From the NCBI GenBank assembly GCA_035534235.1, contig DATLSH010000033.1:1-64000 (forward strand): DNA of 64,000 bases, read 5' to 3'. The stretch is from Bog-473 sp035534235. Its GTDB lineage: Bacteria > Actinomycetota > Acidimicrobiia > Acidimicrobiales > RAAP-2. Made by a program: the position numbers and the translations under genes. The notes under the pieces are model-generated. The model was not told where the DNA came from, did no database searches, and was given only the letters and a program-made list of their open reading frames with translations. Of this stretch, positions 16,737 through 26,305 are shown in pieces (position 1 is the stretch's first letter; each line of letters starts with the position of its first letter).

Positions 16737-17798
16737 TCAGGCCACGCCGACGGGGACGCCCCCGCGCTTGGCCGACCGGTAGGCGGCGTCGACCAGGCGG
16801 TGAGCCACCAGCGCCTCGGTGAGGCCAGGCTCGGGTGCGGTGCCGGCGACCACCGCGTCGACGAACATCCGGTCCGCCTCGACGTAGGGGAGCACGGCGA
16901 GCCCGACCTCGTCGTCGCCCAGGCCGAGGTCGTCGATCCACCCGGGCGACGGGCAGGGCAGCACCTCGGTGCCATCGCTCGTCTGCAGGTGGAGGGGGCC
17001 CCGGAAATCGTCAGTCAACCACAGCATGCCTTCCTGGCAGAAGACCTCCATGCGCCGGGTGGAGCCTCGGCTCATGATGTCGTGCCACACGCTGGTGACG
17101 TTGGCTTCCAACCCCGTGGCGAAGGACAGGGAGACCGCGGCCAGGTCCTCAATGCCTTCGTGTCCCGCAAAGTTCGCCGTGCGGGCGGCGACCTCCCTCA
17201 CCTCGCCGAAGCAGAAGCGCAGGATGTCCAGGTCGTGGATGGAGTGCTCAATGAGGCAGCCTCCTCCGGACTGGGCCACATCGGCTCGCCACTTCGACGC
17301 GTAGGTGCCCCGGATCGGGAAGTACTGGTCATCGCGCAGGAGCGCCGCCATCGGCCGCCCCAAGAGGCCGGATGCCACCTTTTCGCGCAAGGCGCGGAAG
17401 ACCGGGGCGGAGCGCAGCACCAGACCGGCCTGCGACGGCACGCCGGCGCGGTCCGCGGCATCCACCAGCGCCTGGGCCCCCGCCAGGTCCCGGTCCAGCG
17501 GCTTCTCGCAAAAGACGGCCCGACCGGCCGACAGGGCCTCGTCAACTGCACCGCGGTGTCCGGATGTCGGCGTGCAGATCCACACGGCATCGCAACGCTC
17601 CATGACGGCTGCCGCGCTCTCCACGGCGGTGGCTCCGAATGCCTCCGCGAACCCCCGTGCCCGCCGATCACTGCGGTCATGGACCGCAGTGATCGAGACA
17701 TCGATCAGCCCGGCGTCGATCAGAGCCCGCAAGCTCAGACCGTGTGCCCAGGCGATCAGTCCGGTCCCCACGAATCCGATCCGCACCGGGTGCGACAC
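16737..17798 (-). CDS. Gfo/Idh/MocA-family NAD(P)-dependent oxidoreductase
   Basis: 353 residues from GTG 17798. The N-terminal Rossmann fold opens RIGFVGTGLIAWAHG, the conserved CEKPLDRD motif carries the catalytic-region lysine (about 97-104), and the C-terminal domain has GGGCLIEHSIHDLD with the histidine typical of sugar dehydrogenases. It probably oxidises or reduces a sugar or inositol-like compound. It lies 12 bases after the ACT-domain gene and may be the last gene of the ATP-grasp/transglutaminase operon; whether it works with them is inference. Confidence 0.83.
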   Translation of the reverse strand: MSHPVRIGFVGTGLIAWAHGLSLRALIDAGLIDVSITAVHDRSDRRARGFAEAFGATAVESAAAVMERCDAVWICTPTSGHRGAVDEALSAGRAVFCEKPLDRDLAGAQALVDAADRAGVPSQAGLVLRSAPVFRALREKVASGLLGRPMAALLRDDQYFPIRGTYASKWRADVAQSGGGCLIEHSIHDLDILRFCFGEVREVAARTANFAGHEGIEDLAAVSLSFATGLEANVTSVWHDIMSRGSTRRMEVFCQEGMLWLTDDFRGPLHLQTSDGTEVLPCPSPGWIDDLGLGDDEVGLAVLPYVEADRMFVDAVVAGTAPEPGLTEALVAHRLVDAAYRSAKRGGVPVGVA

Positions 17799-17810
17799 TA
17801 GGCGCGCCGG

Positions 17811-18464
17811 TCAGTGTGCGCGTTCGGGGCCACTCAACGCTTCGATGAAACGGGCGGCCACCACGACAAGCAGGGCGATCTCATGGCGCTCCCGCCGCCG
17901 GATGGCGATCGCTCTTCCACCACAGACGGTGAGCGCGGTCTCGGGCACTGGTTCGATGAAGACCCCCGACCCGGTGGTGTCGTTGGCCGGGTCGGCGCCG
18001 CTCCGAGACCCATGGGAGAAGGCCGCCACCCACTGCACCGTGGGCACGTCGCCGTGCACCTCAATGAATGCCCCCCGACCCAGATCGGCCAGGGCCAGCC
18101 AGGAGAGGTCGAAGAGGACGTTGAGCTGGCCCAACAGGGTGTTCATGGCCGCGGTCGGCGTGGCGGCCTGCAGGACGGCGGCGGCGGCTCCGAGGACCGA
18201 GTCCTCCGGGTCCTGGGCGGCAGTCAGCATTTCCCTCACCTCCTCTACCCCGGCGCCGCGGACATTGCGCACCCCCCGGCAGACGGCGTCGACGGCGCCC
18301 GGCTCGTCGGGGAGCTCGACCACCAGCTCATCGATGGCTACGCCGGCCTCCCGCTCCAGCACTTCGAGTCCGATGACGTTCCCCTGCACGGCGCCGATCT
18401 CGGCCGCCACTGCGCCGAGCACGCCGGGGTGATCCGGCAGCCAGATGCGCATGCGGGTCAGCAC
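17811..18464 (-). CDS. ACT-domain protein, putative amino-acid sensor
   Basis: 217 residues from GTG 18464, three bases after the transglutaminase stop. The N-terminus (MRIWLPDHPGVLGAVAAEIG) is an ACT domain, a small fold that usually binds amino acids. The pattern is partly repeated (VVELPDEPGAVDAVCRGV), so two ACT-like units may be present. The C-terminal part is an unrecognised GAF-like or regulatory segment (RGAFIEVHGDVPTVQWVAAF). No enzymatic motif is seen. Position within the operon suggests it tunes the peptide-modifying enzymes in response to an amino acid. Confidence 0.65.
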   Translation of the reverse strand: MLTRMRIWLPDHPGVLGAVAAEIGAVQGNVIGLEVLEREAGVAIDELVVELPDEPGAVDAVCRGVRNVRGAGVEEVREMLTAAQDPEDSVLGAAAAVLQAATPTAAMNTLLGQLNVLFDLSWLALADLGRGAFIEVHGDVPTVQWVAAFSHGSRSGADPANDTTGSGVFIEPVPETALTVCGGRAIAIRRRERHEIALLVVVAARFIEALSGPERAH

Positions 18465-18467
18465 GGC

Positions 18468-19310
18468 TCAGAGCGTCCTTGTGATGCGGACGCTGACGTG
18501 CATCTCGTGCTCGGCGTTGCCGGCGTAGATCCCCTTCACCGGCGGCACATCGGAGTAGTCACGCCCCCGCCCGATGGCCACGTGGCGCTCACCGACGGGG
18601 CAGTCGTTGGTGGGGTCGTAGGCCCACCAACTCCCGGTCCACACTTCAATCCAGGCGTGGCTCTCGCCGATGATCTCCTCGCCGATGAGAGCGTCGACGT
18701 CGGGATGGAAGTAGCCCGAGACATAGCGCGACGGCAGCCCGGCCGCCTTGGTCATGGCCAGCGCCAGATGCGCGAAGTCCTGGCAGACACCGGCGCCGTC
18801 CGCGAAGGCCTCGTTGGCCGACGTGTGCACATCGGTCACCCCTCGCACATAGCGCAGGGAGTTGTGCGTGTGCTCCATGATCCGCCTGGCCGTCTCCAAG
18901 GGCCGGTCCGTGCGCAGGCCGGCCGCCAGATCCATCAGGTCGGGACCGGGATCGGTGTAGAGCTTGTGCGACAGATAGTCGGACATGGTGTGCGAGGCGT
19001 CGGCCACGTCTTCCCATGTGCAATCTTCGGGCATATCGGGTTGCTGCGTGTCGATGAGCCCGGTGCCCTTGATGGTGAGCACCTCATGGCCCCGGTCCAC
19101 GTTGAAGGCAACCACCTGGGTGCCCCAATAGTCGATGTATGGATACTGGGGCGCCAACGGTGCGGTGACGATCTTGCTCTCCAGGGCGGTCTGGCGGTGC
19201 TCGGTGCGGGGCGTGAGGCGCAGCTCGTTGTACGACGCGCGCGCCGGCGCGTCATAGTCGAAGCGGGTCTCGTGAGTCACCCGCAGCCGCCAACCGTCGC
19301 CCCGGCTCAC
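18468..19310 (-). CDS. Transglutaminase-like protein (peptide-modifying cassette)
   Basis: About 280 residues. The start at GTG 19310 makes a 4-base GTGA overlap with the stop of the alpha-E gene, the same junction used at the next gene boundary. An N-terminal beta domain (RVTHETRFDYDAPARASYNE) precedes the transglutaminase core with the triad in order: cysteine in GVCQDFAH, histidine in ESHAWIEV and aspartate in YDPTND. The family can act as a transglutaminase or as a peptidase or amidase. In Mycobacterium tuberculosis the equivalents Rv2411c-Rv2410c-Rv2409c lie in the same order. Substrate unknown. Confidence 0.85.
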   Translation of the reverse strand: MSRGDGWRLRVTHETRFDYDAPARASYNELRLTPRTEHRQTALESKIVTAPLAPQYPYIDYWGTQVVAFNVDRGHEVLTIKGTGLIDTQQPDMPEDCTWEDVADASHTMSDYLSHKLYTDPGPDLMDLAAGLRTDRPLETARRIMEHTHNSLRYVRGVTDVHTSANEAFADGAGVCQDFAHLALAMTKAAGLPSRYVSGYFHPDVDALIGEEIIGESHAWIEVWTGSWWAYDPTNDCPVGERHVAIGRGRDYSDVPPVKGIYAGNAEHEMHVSVRITRTL

Positions 19311-20247
19311 CCTCCACCGCCCCCACGGCGCCACTGCGTGGGCAAGTCTTGGGCGAAGTAGCGGCGGGTCACGGCGTCACTAACCGAAGAGATGGAGGCC
19401 TGCAGCCGTTCGAGGCGCGTCTCCAGCCCGCGGGCCAGCGTGGCCGGTGCCGAGTACTCGAGTTCGGCCCGAGCCAGCCCGACCAGCCCCCGTGCGTCCT
19501 CCCATGTCCCGTCGCGGCCGGCATTGATCTGGTCGAGGCACTCCTCGGCCAAGGTGAGCGACGCGAAGGCGGAACGAGGGAACAGCCGGTCGCGCAGGAG
19601 GAAGTTGAGGACCCGGCCCGGATCGACCACACCCTGGGACAGGCGCAGGTAGGGCTCGTAACCGCCACACGAGCGCAGCAACATGACCAGCCCGCTGTCG
19701 AACACCTCGTCGAAGGCCACGGTGGCGAGCTGTCGGGCCACCACGTCGGTCCGTTCCAGACATCGACCCAGCGTGAAGAAGAGCCATGTCTGATCACGGC
19801 TCATCATGGTGTCGGCCAGACCCATCATGCCGGCGCACCGCGTCTTGACGAAGGAGAGATAGGGCGCCGGCCCGGCTTGGTGGGTGGCTCTCCACTGGGC
19901 GGGCAATTCCGCCCAGGTGGCGTTGATGTGCTCCCAGAACTCGACCGGGACTACATGGCGCACCGCCCGCGTGTTCTCCCGGGCGGCGGCCAGCGCGCCG
20001 GCTATGGACGAGCGGCTCTCGGGATCAGTGGCCAGGAGCTCGGTGGCCTGCCACAGGGTCTCGTGACCGGTGTCGGGCAGTCCCATCACGGCCAGCAGTC
20101 GTCGTGCGGCATGCGAGCCCTCGACGTCGCTCTGCTCCAGGGCCTGGTAGACCGAAACGTCGAGGATGCGGGCGGTCCCCTCGGCTCGCTCGACATAGCG
20201 CCCGACCCAGAAGATGGATTCGGCCACCCGGCTCAACAGGGCGCGTA

Positions 20248-20251
<4 letters not shown>
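19307..20251 (-). CDS. Alpha-E domain protein
   Basis: 314 residues from GTG 20251, which overlaps the stop of the ATP-grasp gene as GTGA. The opening LLSRVAESIFWVGRYVERAEGTAR is diagnostic of the alpha-E domain, an all-helical domain rich in glutamate found almost only beside circularly permuted ATP-grasp proteins and transglutaminases. It has been proposed to bind or carry peptide substrates for the ligase; no reaction has been shown. No membrane segments are present. The gene is locked between its two partners by overlaps, so all three are likely made in fixed ratio. Confidence 0.86.
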
Positions 20252-21816
<1,565 letters not shown>

Positions 21817-21884
21817 GCCGTTCAGCGTGGCAGACCTGTGTTTCGCCGGGGTTTCACCGCCGCGAACGGCTCATGACGGACCAC

Positions 21885-21913
21885 GTGGGCGCCGGGCTCC
21901 GCCAGCGCCCCAC
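21885..21913 (-). terminator. Possible terminator downstream of mdh
   Basis: GTGGGCGC (21885-21892) and GCGCCCCAC (21905-21913) can pair with one bulged base around a 12-base loop. It lies 60 bases beyond the mdh stop and upstream of the ATP-grasp gene, so it could end the icd-mdh transcript. No T-run is present; weak evidence. Confidence 0.3.
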
Positions 21914-21972
21914 CTGCAAGGCGACCCCGGTCACGCACCCAAATGAGCGTTCGCCGCCGTCGCTCCGGATGG

Positions 21973-22971
21973 CTACCCGATCAGCCCGAGCTCCCGCACA
22001 TCGGCGCGCTCCCCGATCAGCTCCTCGGTGGTCACCGCGATGCGCTCCTTGGCGAAAGCGTCGTGGGCAAAGCCCTTGACGACCGACCACTTGCCCGCAC
22101 CGTCGGCGATGACGGGAAAGCCGAACTGCAGGCCCTCGGGCACCCCGTACTCCCCGGTGCTGGCCACGGCCACGGAGACGCAGTCGCCGGCAACTGTCGT
22201 GGTGCGCAATCCGACCACGGTGTCGATGGCGGCGGCGGCGGCGGATGCGGCCGACGACGAGCCGCGGGCGTCAATGATGGCGGCGCCGCGCTTCTGCACC
22301 GTGGTGATGAAGGCGCCCTGCAGCCATGCGTCGTCGTTGATCACCTCGGGCGCCGGCCGGCCACCGATGTGCGCGTTGGCGAAGTCCGGGAATTGGGTGG
22401 CCGAGTGGTTGCCCCAGATGGCGAGGTTGGTCACGGAACCGACCGGTGCCCCGGCCCGGTGCGCCAACTGCGCCTTGGCACGGTTCTGATCAAGGCGGGT
22501 CATGGCGAACCAGCGGTCGGCCGGCACCTCGGGGGCGTTCGAGCGGGCAATGAGGCAGTTGGTGTTGCAGGGGTTTCCCACCACCAGGACCCGGACGTCG
22601 GATGCCGCGTGGGCGGCGATGGCCTGGCCCTGGGGCTTGAAGATGCCGCCGTTGACGCTGAGCAGGTCCCCGCGTTCCATGCCGGCCTTGCGGGGAACCG
22701 AGCCCACCAGCAGGGCCCACGAGGTGCCGTCAAAGGCGGTCTTGAGGTCGGAGGTGGCCACGATGTCGGTCACCAGGGGGAAGGCACAGTCATCGATCTC
22801 CATGACGACGCCCTCCAGCACGCCCAGGGCGGGCTCAATCTCCAGCAGGCGCAGCACGATGGGCTGGTCCGGACCGAGGAGCTGGCCCGAGCCGATGCGG
22901 AAGAGGAGGGAGTAGCCGATCTGGCCGGCGGCGCCGGTCACAGTGACGTGGACGGGGTGCTTGGCTGCCAT
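21973..22971 (-). CDS. mdh: Malate dehydrogenase
   Basis: 332 residues from ATG 22971, which has AAGGAA upstream. The N-terminal TGAAGQIGYSLLFRI is the NAD-binding loop of the MDH group that includes cytosolic-type enzymes (about 330 residues). VVGNPCNTNC, RLDQNRA (substrate arginine) and IWGNHSATQFPD (catalytic histidine) complete the active site. It interconverts malate and oxaloacetate in the TCA cycle. It follows icd by 47 bases in the same direction, so the two TCA enzymes are likely co-expressed. Confidence 0.94.
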   Translation of the reverse strand: MAAKHPVHVTVTGAAGQIGYSLLFRIGSGQLLGPDQPIVLRLLEIEPALGVLEGVVMEIDDCAFPLVTDIVATSDLKTAFDGTSWALLVGSVPRKAGMERGDLLSVNGGIFKPQGQAIAAHAASDVRVLVVGNPCNTNCLIARSNAPEVPADRWFAMTRLDQNRAKAQLAHRAGAPVGSVTNLAIWGNHSATQFPDFANAHIGGRPAPEVINDDAWLQGAFITTVQKRGAAIIDARGSSSAASAAAAAIDTVVGLRTTTVAGDCVSVAVASTGEYGVPEGLQFGFPVIADGAGKWSVVKGFAHDAFAKERIAVTTEELIGERADVRELGLIG

Positions 22972-23018
22972 GGTGTTCCTTTCTGAGTGCGGTATCCGGT
23001 GCGGCTGGGCTGAGGTGC

Positions 23019-24215
23019 TCAGAGCCGGTCGACGATGGCCGAGGCGAACTCGGAGCACTTGACCTCGGTGGCGCCCTTCATCAGGCGGGCGAAGTCGTAA
23101 GTGACGATCTTGTCGGCGATGGTGGCCTCAAGGGCGCGCACGATGTCGGACGCGGCGTCGCCCCAGCCGATGTGCTCATACATGAGGACGCCGGAGAGCA
23201 GCACCGAGCCGGGGTTGACCTTGTCCTGCCCGGCGTACTTGGGTGCCGTGCCGTGGGTGGCCTCAAAGATCCCGTGGCCGCTGACGTAGTTGATGTTGGC
23301 CCCGGGGGCGATGCCGATGCCACCGACCTGGGCGGCCAGAGCGTCGGAGATGTAGTCACCGTTGAGGTTGGTGGTGGCGATGACGTCGAACTCGGCCGCC
23401 CGGGTCAGCACCTGCTGCAGGGTGATGTCGGCGATGGAGTCCTTGACCAGGAGCTTGTCGCCCGGGTCGCCCCCGCAGTCATCCCACCCGACGGCCACGT
23501 CGGCAAATTCCTCCCGGACCAGCTCATAGCCCCAGTCCAGGAAGGCACCCTCGGTGAACTTCTGGATGTTGCCTTTGTGCACCATGGTGACCGACCGGCG
23601 CCCGTGGTCCAGGGCGTAGCGGATGGCGGCCCGGACCAGGCGCTTGGAGCCCATTTCGGAGATCGGCTTGATCCCGATGCCCGACCCGTCGCGGATGGGC
23701 CAACCCATCTCCTCTCGGAGGAAGGCGATGAGCTTGAGCGCTTCGGGGGTGCCTTCCTGGACCTCGTAACCGGCGTAGACGTCCTCGGTGTTCTCCCGGA
23801 AGATGACCATGTCGACCAACTCGGGATGCAGGACCGGCGAGGGGACACCGGTGAACCAGCGCACCGGGCGCAGGCACACGTAGAGGTCGAGGAGCTGGCG
23901 CAGGGCCACGTTGAGGGAGCGGATGCCACCGCCGATGGGGGTGGTCAGCGGGCCTTTGATCCCGATCAGGTCCTCCCGGAAGGCCTCCACCGTCTGGTCG
24001 GGAAGCCAGGTCCCGGTCTCGTCGAAGGCCTTCTGGCCGGCCAGGACCTCCTTCCAGGCCACGGTACGGCCGTGCTTGGCGGCGGCCGCATCCAAGACGA
24101 GCTTGGCGGCGGGCCAGATGTCGACCCCCGTCCCGTCGCCTTCAATGAAGGGGATGATGGGCTCGTCGGGGACGACGAGCGCGCCGTCGGCGCCCATTGC
24201 GATGCGATCTGCCAT
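23019..24215 (-). CDS. icd: Isocitrate dehydrogenase (NADP-type)
   Basis: 398 residues from ATG 24215. FIEGDGTGVDIWP opens the fold. GGGIRSLNVALRQLLDLYVC carries the serine and arginines that bind isocitrate, followed by FRENTEDVYAG. TNLNGDYISDALAAQVGGIG holds the metal-binding aspartates, and HGTAPKYAGQDKVNPGS is the nucleotide-specificity region, which fits the NADP-dependent homodimeric type I enzymes. It makes 2-oxoglutarate and NADPH. First gene of the pair with mdh; its promoter must lie in the 84 bases before it, where I see no convincing boxes. Confidence 0.94.
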   Translation of the reverse strand: MADRIAMGADGALVVPDEPIIPFIEGDGTGVDIWPAAKLVLDAAAAKHGRTVAWKEVLAGQKAFDETGTWLPDQTVEAFREDLIGIKGPLTTPIGGGIRSLNVALRQLLDLYVCLRPVRWFTGVPSPVLHPELVDMVIFRENTEDVYAGYEVQEGTPEALKLIAFLREEMGWPIRDGSGIGIKPISEMGSKRLVRAAIRYALDHGRRSVTMVHKGNIQKFTEGAFLDWGYELVREEFADVAVGWDDCGGDPGDKLLVKDSIADITLQQVLTRAAEFDVIATTNLNGDYISDALAAQVGGIGIAPGANINYVSGHGIFEATHGTAPKYAGQDKVNPGSVLLSGVLMYEHIGWGDAASDIVRALEATIADKIVTYDFARLMKGATEVKCSEFASAIVDRL

Positions 24216-24299
24216 AAAGGCGATGCTAGGGGGCGAGGCGGCTGCGTCCCAATTGCGATGGGGGGTTCTCGGGCGGGGCACCGGTGCCGGCTGCGAGGC

Positions 24300-24866
24300 C
24301 TACGGGGGCGACGGCAACAAGGCGGCCAGGCGGGCGTGGGGCTGCGCGTCCGGACCCACGATGGCGGCCACCCAGTGCAGGGCCCGCCGGCTGTCGATGG
24401 CGGTACCCCACCGGACCATCTCTTCAATGTCGAGCCAGTCCTTGGGGCGGTCGAAGACCGCCTTACACACGATCAGGTCCTCGGGAGAGAGGATCGGGAT
24501 CTCCACCGGGCCGAAGCGGACGAGACGGGCGTGCTCGGCCATTTGGCGGTGGAACTCCAGGGTGGCGAAGAACACATCGAGGTAGGAGCCGCCCCAGTCC
24601 AGACGGGCCTGCCCATCGCGGGCGATGGTGGCCCGGTCGGCCAAGGTCACGGTGACGCCGAGGCTGGCGAACGCCCCCAGCACCGGATGGGCCGCCTCTG
24701 GCGGCAGGGTCACATTGACGTCAATGTCGGTGGTCGCCCGCGGGTTGCGGTACCAAGCCAGGGCAATGGCTCCGCCGAACTGGTGCGGAATGGCCATGGA
24801 GTCGAGCATCTCGTGAAGGGAGATGATCCGGGCGACCAGAGAGCCCACGTGGCCGATGGCCGTCAC
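24300..24866 (-). CDS. MNT-superfamily nucleotidyltransferase, toxin-like
   Basis: 188 residues from GTG 24866, which overlaps the stop of the upstream gene as GTGA. The nucleotidyltransferase core is visible: GGAIALAW (27-34 region), then the metal pair in TTDIDVNV and a later aspartate in GSYLDVFFA. The C-terminal helical part contains LSPEDLIVCKAVF, typical of AbiEii-like and related minimal nucleotidyltransferases. Such proteins act as toxins by adding nucleotides to tRNA or other targets, or as HEPN partners. Pairing with the upstream small gene makes a toxin-antitoxin role the best guess, unproven. Confidence 0.68.
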   Translation of the reverse strand: MTAIGHVGSLVARIISLHEMLDSMAIPHQFGGAIALAWYRNPRATTDIDVNVTLPPEAAHPVLGAFASLGVTVTLADRATIARDGQARLDWGGSYLDVFFATLEFHRQMAEHARLVRFGPVEIPILSPEDLIVCKAVFDRPKDWLDIEEMVRWGTAIDSRRALHWVAAIVGPDAQPHARLAALLPSPP

Positions 24867-25321
24867 TGCTGTTGGTCCGACGCGGGAGAGGGGGCGGCAC
24901 GGTCGGCCACCAGGCGGGCCAGCGGTGGGAATCGTAGAGGCTCACGTGCAGGCGGCCGCACGAATGCGGTGACCTCCTCTGCGAACGCGAGAAGGTCGAT
25001 CAGGGCCTCTCCCGGGTCCCGACGACCGGACTCCGGACGTGAACCGAGCGAACGAGCCATGCGGCGGGAGGAGTCGACGAAATGGCGCATCTCGGGCCCG
25101 GGAGGGTCCGGGGCGGCGGCCCGGACCGCGGCGGCCCGGACCGCGGCGGCCCGGACCGCGGCGTCGTCGAAGGGCCGGGACGCCCGTCGGCGGGCCGTGG
25201 CCAGCACTTCGTCGGTGAGGGTGGCGAAGTTGGCCAGGGTTCGAGCCCGGGGACCCTTGGGGGTGTGGACCGACTCACGGATCTCGAATCGCCCCTTCGG
25301 ACGGGCCACCACAAAGGCCAT
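24863..25321 (-). CDS. Putative antitoxin partner of the nucleotidyltransferase, with AAVRA repeats
   Basis: About 152 residues from ATG 25321. The N-terminus MAFVVARPKGRFEIRES and the following SVHTPKGPRARTLANFATLT match a small actinobacterial family that occurs beside nucleotidyltransferase genes. The middle carries three tandem AAVRA units encoded by a perfect 15-base repeat, and the C-terminus ends in QQQ. ATG 25321 is favoured because a -10-like TAATAT ends 7 bases upstream, which fits a leaderless transcript. In-frame starts at 25345 and 25351 exist because the upstream direct repeats carry ATG and GTG. Function inferred from pairing only. Confidence 0.62.
   Translation of the reverse strand: MAFVVARPKGRFEIRESVHTPKGPRARTLANFATLTDEVLATARRRASRPFDDAAVRAAAVRAAAVRAAAPDPPGPEMRHFVDSSRRMARSLGSRPESGRRDPGEALIDLLAFAEEVTAFVRPPAREPLRFPPLARLVADRAAPSPASDQQQ
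25116..25160 (-). repeat. Three perfect tandem copies of a 15-base unit inside the putative antitoxin
   Basis: Units at 25116-25130, 25131-25145 and 25146-25160 are identical (GCGGCCCGGACCGCG) and encode AAVRA three times. The unit length keeps frame, so copy number could vary without breaking the gene. Confidence 0.9.
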
Positions 25322-25353
25322 ACCCACTATATTACCACTAGACATACCCACTA
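25319..25353 (-). promoter_or_regulatory. Direct repeats with a -10 box overlapping the start of the toxin-antitoxin-like operon
   Basis: Reading leftward, TAGTGGGTATG occurs exactly at 25353-25343 and again at 25329-25319, with a diverged copy TAGTGGTAATA at 25340-25330 between. The last copy ends in the ATG start codon itself. TAATAT (25334-25329) is a fair -10 box for a leaderless transcript. The layout suggests an autoregulatory operator that covers promoter and start codon. Confidence 0.55.
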
Positions 25354-25501
25354 GAGCGGAGTGGGGAACGTTGGGCCCCAGGGGGAAATATCAGCCCAGG
25401 GAACAGTTCCTCGTCGCGATCCCCACCGTTTCTCTTATCACCAGGAGAGGTGGGCACCAGTAATGAGCACCGAGCGGGCACGCCGGTTCGCTTCCTGGGA
25501 G

Positions 25502-26254
25502 CTAAGCCTCTCTGACCCTGGGGAGCAGCCGATACACGATGAAACTCGGAACGCCGACCGCTTGCTCCAGATCATCAGGGAACCGCCTGAGGGCTTCGGG
25601 GCTTGGCTGTGGCTCAGCGATTCGATCAATGACGAAACCAGCATCTGCAAACGCGGCGGCCACGACAGAGAGGGGTCGGCTCCAAAAATGCTGGGTTGCT
25701 TCGACACTGCCCTTTTGCCAAGTGTCGGTGACCAGCTCGGTGTCAAAGTAGCCACCTTGCTGGGAGGGCAGTGGAGGAGCGAACGGGTGGTCGAGGGAGA
25801 GCACAACCCACCCTGTTGGGCGAAGGGCCCTGTGAAACGAGCGCAGAGGCGCGTCCCAAACTCTGAGGTAGTGGAGCGCCAACGAGCTGGTGATGCCGTC
25901 AAGTGTCCCGGGTTCCAAGGGCAAAGGTTCCGCGAGATCGGCCACGAAGAAGCGTCCCCTCGTGCCGCACCGTCGCCTTGTCTCTTCCACCATCGCTGGG
26001 CTGAGGTCGAACCCTATGACGTCCGCACCCTCGTCGAGCAGCCACTCGCACTGCGCCCCCGACCCACATGCTGCGTCCAGCACAACCTTCCCCGCCAGCG
26101 GTCGAGGAACCAGAGAGCGAAGGGCTGGACGCTCAAGGTGGCCGTTGAACGGTCCATCGTCGGTCGTCGAGGCCCATACCGGTGCCAGTCGGTCATACGC
26201 CTCTCTGGTCAGCCGGGTGAGTTCGGCCTGGGTAACCGGCGGCTCGGCACTCAT
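25502..26254 (-). CDS. Class I SAM-dependent methyltransferase
   Basis: 250 residues. The SAM-binding glycine motif reads VVLDAACGSGAQCEWLLDEG (about 57-76), followed by ADVIGFDLSP with the acidic residue that binds the ribose, and the post-motif LDGITSSLALHYL. It belongs to the Methyltransf_11/25 group; substrate unknown. Its DNA is less GC-rich than the neighbouring core genes. Flanking gaps of about 180 and 50 bases show no clear promoter; it may stand alone in the accessory stretch between icd and metF. Confidence 0.83.
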   Translation of the reverse strand: MSAEPPVTQAELTRLTREAYDRLAPVWASTTDDGPFNGHLERPALRSLVPRPLAGKVVLDAACGSGAQCEWLLDEGADVIGFDLSPAMVEETRRRCGTRGRFFVADLAEPLPLEPGTLDGITSSLALHYLRVWDAPLRSFHRALRPTGWVVLSLDHPFAPPLPSQQGGYFDTELVTDTWQKGSVEATQHFWSRPLSVVAAAFADAGFVIDRIAEPQPSPEALRRFPDDLEQAVGVPSFIVYRLLPRVREA

Positions 26255-26305
26255 CAGTGCTTTGTAGCAGAAGCGGCGCCGGGTGCCTGGGGGATGGAGG
26301 GGGTT

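Noticed and set aside
25237..25248. GGGTTCGAGCCC, resembling a tRNA T-arm
   Set aside because: It lies in the coding sequence of the antitoxin-like gene and no acceptor stem or anticodon arm can be built around it.
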